This document shows positions 21,061 through 32,247 of a stretch of DNA of 64,000 nt, piece after piece (the first letter of the stretch is position 1; each line of letters begins with the position of its first letter). The position numbers and the translations under genes are program-made. This DNA is from Phytophthora colocasiae (Eukaryota; Oomycota; Peronosporomycetes; Peronosporales; Peronosporaceae), in NCBI GenBank assembly GCA_018806915.1, contig JAGKQI010000069.1, positions 558,001 to 622,000 on the forward strand, given 5' to 3'. The notes under the pieces were generated by a model that saw only the letters and a list, made by a program, of their open reading frames with translations, did no database searches and was not told where the DNA came from.

Positions 21061-21232
21061 ATGAGCAGAAGATGACGAAGAGATTGGATTGATGCAATAA
21101 AAACAAGTTGACTTCTATTGTTGTTCGCTTAGTAATGAAAAAGTTACCTTACTTTTATGTAAGCTAAAAGTACATTTCGATTCTCTATTTTTATGACTCA
21201 AAAGTTGTAGTACTAGTTATTGTTTGAGTAGC

Positions 21233-23026
21233 ATGAAATCACTGACAGCAGTGCCCAGTTCCAAGCCATCTCCTCCTCGTAACAAATGGATAATTCACTG
21301 GGGGAGAAGACTTCTTTGCTCGTGGTTCAAGGTGCAACTGAGTCATCACGGTGGTAAATATTCTCTGGAGCGACTTTTAGCACTGGAGGAATACACTCGA
21401 ACCGTGAGCTTGACTCGAGTTGCGTTGGTGTGCGTGGGTACCCCTTTACCTATGATGATTCTTGTCATTTTGCAGGAATTGATCCCTCTACAAGACCCAG
21501 CAAGTGGTCCTCTTGCCAACTACGGGTTCTGGATTCGAGTAAGTCTTCTGACTGGAGTTATTGCTCATACTGCTGCTGGACAAGCTCAATACCTTGTGAG
21601 TAGAGTTAATTTCACTCCAACTCAACTTATGCTTATCTTCTGCTGTGTGGCCATCACATTCCCGATTATACTGATGGGCGTCGCGTCTGCGTTGGTGTTT
21701 CCTATCCCATTCGTTGTGATTTCATGCGTCCCCATTTTCTACCTGGTAATGGTCGCATCGTTTCGGGCAGTAGCTGGACCAAATATCTTCAAAGACATGC
21801 TGGCCAATACATCTGAACTCTGGAGATATGTCGCGTTTATCCTCTTTCAGGCGCTCATGGTGATTGTGTATCCTGGTTATCAAACGGTATTCACTGCAGC
21901 GCTAGGAACTTGCTACGAAGTGCCAGTTATTTTACTGCTACCCTTGATTAAAGTGATGATGAAGTATCTGCTATCCATTACAACGTCTCACGTAGAAGAT
22001 CTGATGCCTGAGGCGGTCATTTTCACTGCCGAGTTCTTTAATTCGTTGTATCTCGCTACTTTCATGCAACGGACCTCAGCGCCAGCCACTTTTATCACGA
22101 TGGTGGCGATTGATTTCTGCCAAATCTCAGTTGGCTTGTACCAATTCCACGCCCAGACAAATACCATCACAATGAGCATTGAGCACATTGTTGGCGTTCG
22201 AGATCAACGAAATGTGCTGCTTTCCACCTGTTTACTGTGTCGGAAACCTGGCATCTACCAGAATCAGATCCGGAATGGAGTCCGTGTTCACTCCCATTTC
22301 CAGCACCAGCTTCAAGACTCGTCAAGGAAGCTCCTTGACTCGCTAGCTGGTATTGTGGCGGACAAAGCTATGAAAGTTTCCAGCTCGAAACGAATGTATC
22401 GAAAAGTTCGCTTCAAAAACCAGCAATTTAGTGGAATCCTAACTACCCCACGGATAATTCGCTCAGCCAGGATTCAACCCTCTGTACCCGATACAGTTAA
22501 ATCTTTCTCGCACACAGACAACAGTGTCCCAGTCTCCAAGTCGTCAGCTCAACACTCGCTCATTTTACAGGAGACTCTTGAAGCGCTCTTTACGTCGGAA
22601 TGTCTCGTTCTGACGGAATACTTGGAGTTTCTCGTGCCTGTTTTCTACGGCTGCTTCTTACTGGCACTCGTTCGTCTTCCAAATGTGAAATACCACAACG
22701 ATCTGGAAGGAATTACAGTTGAGAACGTGCACACTACAGTGGAAGGTGTTTTTGCTCTTGGCGCACTGGAGATAGTTTCCTTTATTGTCGTTGCAGTCGT
22801 TTTACAGAGAAATTGTGGAGTCAAAGCACTTTATCAACTGGCGTTTGTGTTGGAGACTCAGAGGATGTTGGTTCAAGATAAAATAGCTATCTGGATGCTG
22901 ATGACGATGGCCTTCCGAGTCGTTCATTTCGGTACGAGAGCTTCCTATCAATGCTTTGTTCTTTAAACTTCTGATCATCTCTCATTTTCAGGCGTAGATT
23001 TCACATTTCAGTTCGCTTGGCTTTGA
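21233..23026 (+). CDS. Oomycete multi-spanning membrane protein (family A, full length)
   Basis: ATG at 21233; exons 21233-22931 and 22992-23026 with a 60-nt intron at the HFG|VDF codon, identical in phase to the gene at 1-767. The product is 577 residues. An N-terminal Lys/Arg-rich segment is followed by about seven hydrophobic segments (roughly residues 55-260), a long polar loop (residues about 310-440, with LCRKPGIYQNQ and KRMYRKVRF), and a C-terminal pair of membrane segments around ALVRLPNVKYHNDLEG. The end is VDFTFQFAWL. I do not recognise a named family. Its relatives at the start of the window show it is a multi-copy family, two members and a fragment within 23 kb. Confidence 0.75.
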
Positions 23027-23234
23027 CGGCAATCGAGCTGTTGATTTAGTTTGATTCTAAGAAGGGAAGATGAGAAACAATTGAATGCACCCTGGATGGA
23101 CTCGGGTCGGACAAGGCTTATCATGTCTCCTCACCCCATTCCGGGGGTACGACAAGGCTCAAAGGCACCCACGGAACAGCTTCAACATCGTCCTTCATCC
23201 TGTTCATCGTCCATAGTTCCCCCACCTTTTGCTC

Positions 23235-23250
23235 GCATTCACTTTTCAAT
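23235..23250 (+). promoter_or_regulatory. Oomycete Inr/FPR-like core promoter of catalase
   Basis: GCATTCACTTTTCAAT has the YCAYTYY initiator directly followed by a CAWTTT-like flank, and lies about 50-60 bases before the catalase ATG at 23298. The match is to the known oomycete start-site consensus. Confidence 0.5.
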
Positions 23251-23297
23251 TCGCAGTGTGCCAGTCACCTCCAAAACCACCAAGTACTTCAACCTCA

Positions 23298-24845
23298 ATG
23301 GCTCCTGCTGTTCCGCCAGTCGCCACCTCCAGCAACGGGGCTCTACTGCCTCCTACGGGTCTCACTGCGTCTGCAACTGCTGGTCCTCGTGGCCCCATCG
23401 TCCTGCAAGACTTCGCTCTGATCGACCACTTGGCGCATTTCGACCGCGAACGGATTCCCGAACGCGTCGTGCACGCCAAAGGAGCGGGTGCTTTCGGCTA
23501 CTTTGAAGTGACCCACGACATAATCCCAAAGTACTCGACCGCTAAACTATTCGACCGAGTGGAGAAACGCACCCCCGTGGCAGTTCGCTTCTCGACAGTC
23601 GGAGGGGAACTGGGCAGCGCCGACACCGTTCGAGACCCTCGAGGTTTCGCCATAAAATTCTACACGGAAGAAGGCAATTGGGACCTGGTGGGCAACAACA
23701 CTCCCATCTTCTTCATCCGCGATCCGATCCTGTTCCCGAGCTTCATCCACACACAAAAACGGTTGCCTAGTACGCACCTCAAAGACGACAACATGATGTG
23801 GGATTTCTTCTCTCTACGGCCTGAAACGCTACACCAGCAGACCTTCCTGTTCTCAGACCGCGGGATTCCTGATGGATACCGTCATATGAACGGATACGGC
23901 AGTCATACGTTCACCAATGTCAACGCTCAAGGTGAGATCACGTACGTCAAATATCACTTCAAAACGGACCAAGGGATCCGCAACCTGTCGGTGGATGAAG
24001 CCGCCGATCTCGCGAGTTCCGACCCGGACTACGCCATCCGCGACCTGTACGATGCCATCGAGCGCCAGGACTTTCCTACGTGGACGTTGTACATCCAAAC
24101 GATGACACCGGACCAAGCAGCAGCTGAGAGTGTAAACCCGTTCGATGTCACGAAGATTTGGCCGCACAGCTCGTACCCGTTGCAGGAGGTTGGGCGGTTG
24201 GTACTCAATCGCAATCCAAATAACTACTTTGCTGAGGTAGAACAGCTTGCGTTTTCTCCATCGCATATGGTGCCGGGGATCGAGCCATCACCGGACAAAA
24301 TGCTGCAAGGACGTTTGTTCTCCTACCCGGACACGCAGCGCCACCGTCTAGGGGTGAACTACCAACAGATACCAGTCAACAAGCCATTGAATGAGGTGCG
24401 GACATACCAACGCGACGGATTCATGACGGTCGATGGTAACATGTCAGACGCACCAAACTACTTCCCGAATAGCGTGGGTGGTTCACTTGAAGCCGACAAT
24501 ATGCGCTACCACGCGTACAGTGGCGACCATTCCGTGGTGGACAAGTTCTCGACTGTAGACGACGACAATTTCTCTCAAGTGGGCGAATTCTACCGCAAGA
24601 CGTTGGATACAGAAGCACGTGAACGACTCACGGAAAACATCGCCGGATCGTTGGTGAACGCTTCCAAACCCGTGCAAACTCGTGCCATCGCTAACTTCAC
24701 TAAGGCTGATCCAGACTACGGACTGCGAGTGCAAGAGAAACTGGACGTGCTTGAGAAAGTGAAAGCTGAACAACAGAAAGCGAAAGTCCGGGTGACAGAG
24801 CCTTTGAATCCCCCTCGAAAGGCTTTTAAGGCAATGGCGGCGTAG
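23298..24845 (+). CDS. Catalase (haem, small-subunit type)
   Basis: 515 residues from the ATG at 23298 ([12 protein letters not shown]). It breaks down hydrogen peroxide to water and oxygen. The distal His is H59 in [12 protein letters not shown], the Asn is in VGNNTPIFF (133-134), the substrate channel block is [15 protein letters not shown], and the proximal haem Tyr lies in [14 protein letters not shown] (about residue 344). Length fits clade 3 catalases without the flavodoxin-like domain. No signal peptide and no clear C-terminal peroxisome signal (ends KAFKAMAA), so location is open. In oomycetes such enzymes are commonly linked to handling the host oxidative burst; that is inference. 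An in-frame TTG at 23229 is upstream of the start-site motif context and is not preferred. Confidence 0.95.
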   Translation: MAPAVPPVATSSNGALLPPTGLTASATAGPRGPIVLQDFALIDHLAHFDRERIPERVVHAKGAGAFGYFEVTHDIIPKYSTAKLFDRVEKRTPVAVRFSTVGGELGSADTVRDPRGFAIKFYTEEGNWDLVGNNTPIFFIRDPILFPSFIHTQKRLPSTHLKDDNMMWDFFSLRPETLHQQTFLFSDRGIPDGYRHMNGYGSHTFTNVNAQGEITYVKYHFKTDQGIRNLSVDEAADLASSDPDYAIRDLYDAIERQDFPTWTLYIQTMTPDQAAAESVNPFDVTKIWPHSSYPLQEVGRLVLNRNPNNYFAEVEQLAFSPSHMVPGIEPSPDKMLQGRLFSYPDTQRHRLGVNYQQIPVNKPLNEVRTYQRDGFMTVDGNMSDAPNYFPNSVGGSLEADNMRYHAYSGDHSVVDKFSTVDDDNFSQVGEFYRKTLDTEARERLTENIAGSLVNASKPVQTRAIANFTKADPDYGLRVQEKLDVLEKVKAEQQKAKVRVTEPLNPPRKAFKAMAA

Positions 24846-24939
24846 GTTTACTATGGATTGCTCAATGGTGCATTCACAAATACTCCGAAACAAAACATCC
24901 AATGTTTTTTTTTACTTCAATCAAGCTTATAGGAAGCAC

Positions 24940-26652
24940 TTAAGGCTCCATCACAGGAGTGAACACGTCGAAGAAGTCCTCACCAAGCCAATAAGCAGTC
25001 AAGTTCGAATACAACGCGTCGCCCTCCTCCCAATTCGCAGCGTCATTCATGTCACCCGATCCAGTGTACTTCGCCACGGACGGGTACGGATACGCCGGAC
25101 GCGTGCGGTTCACCGTACTGGACGAACCTGAGGCTGAGCTGTCCTCCGTCGATGTCATGATCTCATGCGGAGCCGAACCCGCTTCAATCCAGTTCAGCAT
25201 GGGGGTCAGTAGGTCAAACGACGCCATACCCTCACCACTTCCGCAATGCCACACACCAGGGAAGAGGTAGAAGCGGTTGAAGTCTTCTACGGCATCGGCG
25301 CCCATCGTATCAATCAGCTTTTCATGGTACTGGATTGTCGTACGTGGTGAAATGTGTTGGTCAGCCCACCCATGCCAGAGAATGAGTTTTCCACCAGCCT
25401 CACGGAAGGCCGATAGATCTGGACTAACAGCGTCCAGTAGGGGGTGATGCGGGCGGAATAGATCAATGGTAGAATTGGCAAAAACAAAGTCGTCGAGTGT
25501 GTAGTTCGGTCCCGGCGCGTCCTCAAAGATCAAATATCGTAGAGCAGATAGCGCGATCATTTCACTGGCTACGCTGCCACCATCAACCGCTGGGATACCG
25601 ACACCAACCCAAGCGTTTTCGGATCCGTATTGGAGTTCACCAACTGTGAGATGTTCGCCACTTGCTTCATCAATTGGACCTGTGTAGAACTCATAAGCCA
25701 CTTGTGCTTCAGCTGCCGTCAAGCAGGTGGCATTGTCCGCGTCGTTGGTGCACTGGATGGTTCTCGGGTCGAACGAGCAGATTCGAGGATCGCTCATCAG
25801 ACCGTCCTCGACTCCGTCCAACGCGTCGCAAGCAGCAACGACGGCATTGTACAGGATTGGGATACGTGACGGATTGAAGATCGGTTCGTCGTTGGCATCC
25901 AAGTTGCTGTGCGCCACCCACGCGTGGTGAAAACTGTTCTGGAACTGGAACAGGAAGGCCGGAGCACCGGCAACAATCCCGTTGAAGTCTTCCGGGTAGC
26001 GTAGAGCCTCCATTACAGCCTCGCGACCGCCATCCGAACAACCATTGAAATACGCATACGCTTGCTCCTGGCCGTAGTATTCCTTGATAAGAGCCTTTGC
26101 AATTTCAGCAGTCGAGTGTACTGCCAAGTAAGCGAAGTCAATCAAAGCGTTTTCATCCAGAGCGAAAGATCCGTCGGTGCCTCCGTCCATATCCGTCGTA
26201 GCAACAGCAAAGTGGCCGTTCTCATATTGTGTCGAGCCCTCGGCAGCGACAACAGACAGCGTCACTTGATCAGCTCCGCACAAACCACCGCATCCAGCTT
26301 GTAGATAGCGCTGCGTCCAGGTTGAGATGGGTAGACGCATCATCCACTTGGCTTGAGGTGGTAGATAACCCTCCAAGTAACAATACGAGATTCCGTCCAC
26401 CTCAGTCTCCATTGCTTCCGTGATATTAGATCCACTTCCACCGATCGAAGTAATATCCACGGACAGTAGAGAGGAGCAAGACATAACAGGCTCCACAACT
26501 GCGAGGCTTTCACCACTGTCGACTGAAGTTGAAGCAGTTGAGGTCGAGGATTGAGTTGTCGATTTGCCAGTGGTAGCGTCAGCACAGTCGTCGGCAACGA
26601 TGCACTGTGCAAGGATTGCAGCTGTGATGAATGGTGCGTAGAGGACCTTCAT
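24940..26652 (-). CDS. Secreted tannase / feruloyl-esterase family hydrolase
   Basis: 570 residues from the ATG at 26652. MKVLYAPFITAAILAQCIVA is a good signal peptide, followed by a Ser/Thr-rich linker. The alpha/beta-hydrolase core has nucleophile GCSDGGREA (about residue 202), Asp in GWADQH (about 429) and His in GVWHCGSGEG (about 468). The Cys next to the Ser and to the His form the CS-D-HC arrangement known for tannase-family esterases. Several Asn-linked glycosylation sites (NIT, NAT, NYT, NST, NLT) are visible. It likely acts outside the cell on feruloylated or galloylated plant esters; the exact substrate cannot be told. The 3' end faces catalase, 94 bases away. A decayed copy lies upstream at 27490-28730. 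Confidence 0.9.
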   Translation of the reverse strand: MKVLYAPFITAAILAQCIVADDCADATTGKSTTQSSTSTASTSVDSGESLAVVEPVMSCSSLLSVDITSIGGSGSNITEAMETEVDGISYCYLEGYLPPQAKWMMRLPISTWTQRYLQAGCGGLCGADQVTLSVVAAEGSTQYENGHFAVATTDMDGGTDGSFALDENALIDFAYLAVHSTAEIAKALIKEYYGQEQAYAYFNGCSDGGREAVMEALRYPEDFNGIVAGAPAFLFQFQNSFHHAWVAHSNLDANDEPIFNPSRIPILYNAVVAACDALDGVEDGLMSDPRICSFDPRTIQCTNDADNATCLTAAEAQVAYEFYTGPIDEASGEHLTVGELQYGSENAWVGVGIPAVDGGSVASEMIALSALRYLIFEDAPGPNYTLDDFVFANSTIDLFRPHHPLLDAVSPDLSAFREAGGKLILWHGWADQHISPRTTIQYHEKLIDTMGADAVEDFNRFYLFPGVWHCGSGEGMASFDLLTPMLNWIEAGSAPHEIMTSTEDSSASGSSSTVNRTRPAYPYPSVAKYTGSGDMNDAANWEEGDALYSNLTAYWLGEDFFDVFTPVMEP

Positions 26653-26672
26653 GGCGATGTGAACGAGGCAAA

Positions 26673-26688
26673 GCAAATCGAGGAATGG
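26673..26688 (-). promoter_or_regulatory. Initiator-like motif of the tannase gene
   Basis: On the minus strand CCATTCCTCGATTTGC starts with a YCAYTYY match and lies 20-36 bases before the ATG at 26652. Confidence 0.35.
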
Positions 26689-27489
26689 AAACCTCAGCAG
26701 AAAAAAACTCGAGTCAGCGACTTTGAACGCTTCAACCTATAAGCGCTATGTCCGCCAGGGAATCATCGCTGCGAGGCGGTGATTACCCTCTCCAACAAGT
26801 GGTTGAAGTTACCACGATCGGCAGGAAGTAAATCCACTGCAAGCTGCTTATCCAAACTGCCTTTAGCTTTAGTACTTTGCGAGGTATTGCTGATATCAAG
26901 TTATACCCCCAACGTTATGAATATGATACAAGCACTAAAGTGGAGTGTGTGCATGCAGATTCTTCATCAACGATTGTTACACGTTATCTTCGATACACTA
27001 CCGAGCTACAATAGTTTGTGCTTCTACTGCCAAGATCAGTCCGTGTTCATCACATCCGCCTGTGGTTGACGGTTCTAAGTTTTTCGTACAGAACACATAA
27101 GCTTAGTTGTCATGCTGCAGATGCCTGCCGATCATAAATCAAGTAGGTACAACTGCGGTGCTAGTACTTTGCGTCAGTTAGGTTTATTGATTTCCATGAA
27201 GATGAAGGCTGGTAGTACAAAACCTACCTTATTATGCAGTTTAAAGAGATAGGTCTTGCCAAGCTGCTCACGCGCCTCTGGCGTCTTTGACGTTGGTCAA
27301 ATTGTTGTTCTTCTTGCCGGTTGTAAATGATGAATTGTTCTCTTTTATGACTACATGAGCATCTTTTGGTATTGCTTGCATGAGAACTTTAACACTTGTG
27401 CTGTATGGCAAAATCAACATTAACTTCTGAGGAAAATCAAACGTAGAAGCGATTCCTTCTCTACCATCCGATCACTTATAGCTCTATTA
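26689..27489. other. Intergenic region without recognised genes
   Basis: About 800 bases between the tannase gene and its pseudogene. A frame open at 26779-27069 lacks coding character. I see no RNA gene or repeat. Confidence 0.5.
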
Positions 27490-28730
27490 GGGAGTGAACA
27501 CGTCGAAGAAGTCCTCTCCAAGCCAATAAGCAGTCAAGTTCGAATACAACGCGTCGCTCTCCTCCCGATTCGCAGCGTCATTCAGGTCACCCGATCCAGT
27601 GTACTTCGCCACGGACGCGGCAGTGGTGAGGGAATGGCGTCGTTTGACCTACTGAACTGGATTGAAGCGGGTTCGGCTCCGCACGAGATCATGACATCGA
27701 CGGAGGACAGCTCAGCCTCCGGTTCATCCAGTACGGTGAACCGCACGCGTGGCGTATCCGTACCAGGGAAGAGGTAGAAGCGGTTGAAGTCTTCTACGGC
27801 ATCGGTGCCCATCGTCAGGGGGTGGTGCGAGCGGAGTAGATCGATGGTAGGATTGGTAAAGACCAGATCGCTCAGCGTGTAGTTGGGGGGCATCCTTGAA
27901 GAATAGGTTTCGAAGTGTTGAAAGTGCCATGGACTCGCTTGGAACGCTTCCTCCATCGGTTGCTGGACACCAACGTCGATCTATCAGAGCCGACCTGCAT
28001 TTCACCGACAGTCAAGTGGTCCACTGGCTTCGTCGATTGGAAATTGAAATTGTTGCGGTTTAGTCGGTTACCTACACTCGAAGACGCGCACAACTGCATC
28101 GTCGATTTGGCTGGAGTAAGTGCGCGGCCACTTGCGTCTCAGCTGCAGTCAGACACGTCGAGTTGTTCGTATCGTCCGTGCATTGAATCGTAGTAGGGTC
28201 AAACCCGCAGAGGCGAGGGTCAGTCAAGAGACCGTCGATACCGTCCCGGCATCCACAGCGATAGGCACGTGTGGGAGGGGGGGGGGGGGGGGTGCAGGGC
28301 GTCCCAAGCGTGATGGAAGCTGTTCTGGAACTGGAACAGAAATGTCGGACGATACCGTTAAAGTCCTCCAGTTCGAAAGTAAGCATACCGCTGCTCCTAG
28401 ACATAGTATTGCTTGATCAAAGCCTTGAACACCGCGGACGTCTTGTGGACTGACAGATACGCAAAGTCAATGAAAGTGTCTTCATTGAGTGCGAAGCCGC
28501 CGTCCGTGCTGCCGTCCATGTCTGTACTTGCCATGGCGAAGCGACCGTTCTCGTACTGTTCGGAGCTTTCGGCCGGTCCACAGAGTCCCCACAGCCAGCT
28601 GCAGGTGGCGCTGTGCCCACGTTTCAATCGACAGACGCAACATCCACTCGGCGACCGGGGATAGATAACCTTCATGCCATCAACTTCGGTCTCCGGCGCT
28701 TTAGTGATGTTCGTATACCACTTTTCGTTG
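27490..28730 (-). pseudogene. Rearranged tannase/feruloyl-esterase pseudogene
   Basis: Blocks match the intact gene at 24940-26652 in the same order and orientation: the C-terminal coding end (27490-27610), DAVEDFNRFYLFPG (about 27770), NYTLSDLVFTNPTIDL (about 27870), an LTVGE block (about 28010), SFDPTTIQC-like and CLTAAE blocks (28140-28210), and the N-terminal STDMDGSTDGGFALNEDTFIDFAYLSVHKT block (28430-28540). Frames change repeatedly, the nucleophile GCSDGG region is lost, and a segment at about 27617-27758 is inverted relative to its surroundings. A 16-G run interrupts it at 28277. It cannot encode a functional enzyme. It arose by duplication of the neighbour. Confidence 0.85.
28277..28292 (+). 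repeat. Poly-G run (16 bases)
   Basis: Sixteen consecutive G inside the tannase pseudogene; a G-quadruplex-prone, length-unstable tract. Confidence 0.9.
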
Positions 28731-29090
28731 TTCCGATGAACACCCTGCCACGCGCTTGAAGTCCGATTGGGGCTACTCGTTGTCGAAGCGGGGCGCCATG
28801 GTAATACCTTGAGCAGTGGGAGGGCGTCCTCAGTCAACCTCGTTCATCTAACTTAGCAAAACTGATGAAATGTAATCTCGAATTCCACTTTCCCTTAGAA
28901 CCTAGTGAAGCTGTCGGAATCTATAGAAACGAGAACGTTGGCCCGGGCTATACGGCGAAGAGCGCTTCGACGCATTGCATTATGTCCGCTTTATGGCAAG
29001 TTGCCTTCTGAGCCACCCACCACAGTTTTCTTACATTTGCACCCCTGTTCAATACCGCCCCCCTTCGCACGAACAGAGTCCCTTGTGCAG

Positions 29091-29747
29091 ATGTACACTC
29101 CTGTGGTAAACCCACCCACCACGCAGCATGATACAGCACACATGTACAAGTCGGTCAATGGGCAATCCAGAGACGTAGGATTCGACTGGGGCTGGTTTGA
29201 AGACTTCGATAAAGACGAAGATGGGAGTCTCTCGGACAATAACGCCTTCCTATCGTCAGGTGAAAGCACCCTCTCACTCTCCAATTCGCCGCTACCGAAC
29301 TCATTCAGTATGTGCGGAACGCTTCCGCCATTGCGTGACCAGTACGACACCCCATACCACCGCAGTAAGTATCCGTGGCTTCGTGTCCTGCCATCCCACG
29401 GATACATCAAGGCCAGCATCCAGATATCCGACTTTCGCGTTGTGGAAACGACGGACCTGGAGACTGAGCACGCCGAGTATTTGATTCAGATGCGGCTGGA
29501 CGGAAGGTACTTCAGTCGCTGGCGTCGCTTCTCTGCGATCGCGCGCTTTGTGGGTTTGTTGAAGGAGAAGGAGTTCCAGCGATCCCTTGGGGTCTGGCAA
29601 GTCCTCGAGGCAGGTAGTCGCTGGTTCTATCGGCTGGAGATCGACTACTTGCACAGAAGGTGTCAACTATTGGAGGAATTTGCACTCGCATTGCTAGCTG
29701 AGTGCTCCAACGCCCACTTGCTCGCTGAGCTCTTGGAATATTCATAG
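29091..29747 (+). CDS. PX-like (phox homology) domain protein
   Basis: 218 residues from the ATG at 29091, the first ATG in the frame (the frame opens at a GTG at 28905 with no coding signs). The N-terminal ~100 residues are acidic and Ser/Asn-rich (DEDGSLSDNN). From residue about 103 the pattern ASIQISDFRVVE...EYLIQMRLDGRYFSRWRRFSAIARF matches the beta-sheet and the conserved Arg/Tyr region of PX domains, which bind phosphoinositides on endosomal membranes. The rest is helical (LLEEFALALLAECSNAHLLAELLEYS). The PX call is by pattern only; similar short PX-like proteins are common in oomycetes. Confidence 0.6.
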   Translation: MYTPVVNPPTTQHDTAHMYKSVNGQSRDVGFDWGWFEDFDKDEDGSLSDNNAFLSSGESTLSLSNSPLPNSFSMCGTLPPLRDQYDTPYHRSKYPWLRVLPSHGYIKASIQISDFRVVETTDLETEHAEYLIQMRLDGRYFSRWRRFSAIARFVGLLKEKEFQRSLGVWQVLEAGSRWFYRLEIDYLHRRCQLLEEFALALLAECSNAHLLAELLEYS

Positions 29748-29972
29748 CAAACCATACATGTATCCATTCACCTTCAACTATCGGGTACACTTCTGCTTGG
29801 TGTCTACGATCAAACGACCACTATATCCCTCCCTGGCTCAGCTGAGGCGCTGGCGGCAAGAGCCGTTCACATCTGCATGGCCCTCTTAGCTAAAGACAGC
29901 AAAAGGAAAACAAACGCTACCGCTGAAAGGGACTACCGACTGTCGGTGACTACCTCCAAGGCCGCGCACTGC

Positions 29973-32201
29973 TTACTCATCGGCCGCCTTAGTGGTCTCC
30001 AGGTCCTTGAACATGGCAATAGCCTCCTCCAGCGTCTTGGTTCCAGTCACCTTGTTGTCGCGCGTGCGGATGTTGACCGAGCGCGACTCCTTCTCGGTCG
30101 CGCCTACAACCAGGATGAAGTTGTAGTGAGCCATCTGGCCCTCACGGATTTTCTTGTTCAATGTCTTGCCCGAGTCGTCGATATCCACATCGAAGCCGGC
30201 GCGGAACATCGCGTCCTTGACCTCGTAACCGTAGTCGACGAAGGCAGCGCCAACCGTAACAACGAGGATCTGACGCGGCGACAGCCAGAACGGAAACTTG
30301 CCGGCGTAGTGCTCCACCAGAACGGCAACAAATCGCTCAAGCGAACCGTAAATGGCGCGGTGGATGATCACCGGACGCTTAAAGTTGTCTGCGTCGTCCG
30401 TGCGGTACTTCAGGTTGAAGCGAATGGGCAGCTGGAAGTCGAGTTGCACCGTAGCGCACTGGTGCTGGCGCTTCAGAGCGTCCGTGATCATGATGTCGAT
30501 CTTGGGACCGTAGAAAGCGCCGTCACCCGGGTTCACGACCCACTTACCAGCACCAACGAACTCATCCAGAGCCTCAGAGAGCTGGCTTTCAGCACGCTCC
30601 CACTGCTCCAGCTCGCCCATAGCCTTCTCGGGACGGGTCGACAGCTCCAGGTTGAACTCGATGCCGAACACGTCGTACACGTACTTCATGAAGGTCAGGA
30701 AGTCCAGCACCTCCTTCTTGATCTGGTCGTCGCGGCAGAAAATGTGGGCATCGTCCTGCTGGAAGCGACGCACACGCGTAAGACCCGTCAGCGCACCACT
30801 CAACTCGTTACGGTGCAGCACACCGCAGTCCGCGAAACGAAGAGGCAGTTCACGGTACGAGCGCTGGCGGAAGTCAAACAGCAGCGACGCGGCGGGGCAG
30901 TTCATGGGCTTCAGCGCGTACTCCTGTCCCTCAACGTCGAACACAAACATGTTCTCCTTGTAGTGCTGGGCGTGGCCCGAGATGTTCCACAGCTCCATGT
31001 TGTAGATGTTAGGAGTGATGACTTCCGTGTATCCACGCTCACGGTACTGCTCCCGGATGAACTTGAGCAGCTTGAAGTAGATGGCCGAGCCGTGCGGCAG
31101 CCAGAAGCCGCTGCCAGGACTCAGCGAGTGGAAGAAGAAGAGCTCCTCGCTCACTCCAAGACGACGGTGGTCGCGCTTGGCTGCTTCGGCCTGGAAGTGC
31201 TTCCATTCCTTCATTTTGTTCTTGTCCGGGAACGAAATACCGTACACACGCTGCAGCGTGTCGTTGGTGGTCTTGCCCAGCCAGTAGGAGCTGGAGGAGC
31301 GCGTGACAGCCAGAGCCTTGATCTTGCCAGTGTGAGGCACGTGCGGGCCACGGCACAGATCAATGAGCGGGCCGCAACGGTAGGCTGTGGTCTTGCCTCC
31401 GTCCGGGATCTTGGTGGAGATGATCTGCGTCTTGAAGACGTTGTCCGCGAACATCTCGAGTGCCTCCTCCTTCGTCAGCACGATGCGCTCGAACTTCTGC
31501 TTGTCCTTGACGACCTTCTGGCAGGCCTTTTCAATGACGCTAAGGTCGCTCTCAGGGACCGTCTCCGTGCCCATGTACGAGTCGTAGTAGAAACCTCCTT
31601 CAACAGGGGGGCCAATGGTCAGATGAGCACCTTTAAGAGTCTCCAGACTTTCACCCAGAATGTGAGCGCTCGAGTGCCAGAAGACCATGCGGCCTTCCTG
31701 GTCGTCGAACTTGAGCAGTTCCAGTCTGCAGTCGCCAATCAGAGGACGGAAGACGTCCCAGAGCTCCGCTGAGTCGGCCACAGCACCGCAACAAGCCTCA
31801 GCCTTGTCACTGGCTTCATTACCGTCCACATCGGCAGCCGTAACACTGAACGGGTCTTCGGGTTTGCCACGGTACGTCACGCGAGCTACGACGACCTGGT
31901 CGGCCAGACCCTGGGAGATCCCCAGAGCCACGTCCAGCGGCGTCGTCTGCCAGGCCAGTCCCTCCTTCACAGCTCCGTCCGGTAGAGTGATCTTAATGGG
32001 CGTCTGTTTAGCTGCCAACTCTTCCAGCTGCTTCTTCTGTCCCTCCATAATGCGATCGTACACAGCCACACGAGACGCCACAAAGGGAGGGTTGGGCGTG
32101 AGTGTGAAGGGGCCACCGATCTTGGCTTCACTGGCTGCACCCGTCACCTTGGGGCCGCTCTCCTGGGTCAGACGCGTCTGTACACGCGCGGGTTCGCTCA
32201 T
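29973..32201 (-). CDS. Threonyl-tRNA synthetase
   Basis: 742 residues in one exon, ATG at 32201. It charges tRNA-Thr with threonine. Order: N-terminal extension, TGS domain (residues about 65-130, IKITLPDGAVKEG), editing domain with HSSAHILGES and CRGPHV, then the class II core with the zinc ligands in NCPAAS and the following His residues, motif 2 RVRRFQQDDAHIF (about 477), and motif 3 HRAIYGSLERF, then the anticodon-binding domain (RQILVVTVG...). The editing site is complete, so Ser-tRNA-Thr can be cleared. No clear mitochondrial presequence at this start, so this is read as the cytosolic enzyme. Strong GC3 bias leaves a 631-codon open frame on the opposite strand, which is a shadow. Confidence 0.96.
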   Translation of the reverse strand: MSEPARVQTRLTQESGPKVTGAASEAKIGGPFTLTPNPPFVASRVAVYDRIMEGQKKQLEELAAKQTPIKITLPDGAVKEGLAWQTTPLDVALGISQGLADQVVVARVTYRGKPEDPFSVTAADVDGNEASDKAEACCGAVADSAELWDVFRPLIGDCRLELLKFDDQEGRMVFWHSSAHILGESLETLKGAHLTIGPPVEGGFYYDSYMGTETVPESDLSVIEKACQKVVKDKQKFERIVLTKEEALEMFADNVFKTQIISTKIPDGGKTTAYRCGPLIDLCRGPHVPHTGKIKALAVTRSSSSYWLGKTTNDTLQRVYGISFPDKNKMKEWKHFQAEAAKRDHRRLGVSEELFFFHSLSPGSGFWLPHGSAIYFKLLKFIREQYRERGYTEVITPNIYNMELWNISGHAQHYKENMFVFDVEGQEYALKPMNCPAASLLFDFRQRSYRELPLRFADCGVLHRNELSGALTGLTRVRRFQQDDAHIFCRDDQIKKEVLDFLTFMKYVYDVFGIEFNLELSTRPEKAMGELEQWERAESQLSEALDEFVGAGKWVVNPGDGAFYGPKIDIMITDALKRQHQCATVQLDFQLPIRFNLKYRTDDADNFKRPVIIHRAIYGSLERFVAVLVEHYAGKFPFWLSPRQILVVTVGAAFVDYGYEVKDAMFRAGFDVDIDDSGKTLNKKIREGQMAHYNFILVVGATEKESRSVNIRTRDNKVTGTKTLEEAIAMFKDLETTKAADE

Positions 32202-32231
32202 AGCGGTTTAAACTCTTCTTGGCTCTAAGGG

Positions 32232-32247
32232 GGAAAGGGAAAAGTGA
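32232..32247 (-). promoter_or_regulatory. Initiator-like motif of the ThrRS gene
   Basis: On the minus strand CTCACTTTTCCCTTTC contains TCACTTT (YCAYTYY) in a pyrimidine tract, 31-46 bases before the ATG. Confidence 0.35.

Noticed and set aside
28277..28292. Poly-G runs here and at 51249 considered as assembly joins
   Set aside because: Sequence on both sides of 28277 continues the same pseudogene, so a join is not needed; length may still be inaccurate.
29877..31772. 631-codon plus-strand ORF opposite ThrRS
   Set aside because: It is the exact antisense of a conserved enzyme, begins at an ordinary codon inside its 3' flank, and is Leu/Val/Arg/Gln-rich as expected from reverse reading of GC3-biased codons.
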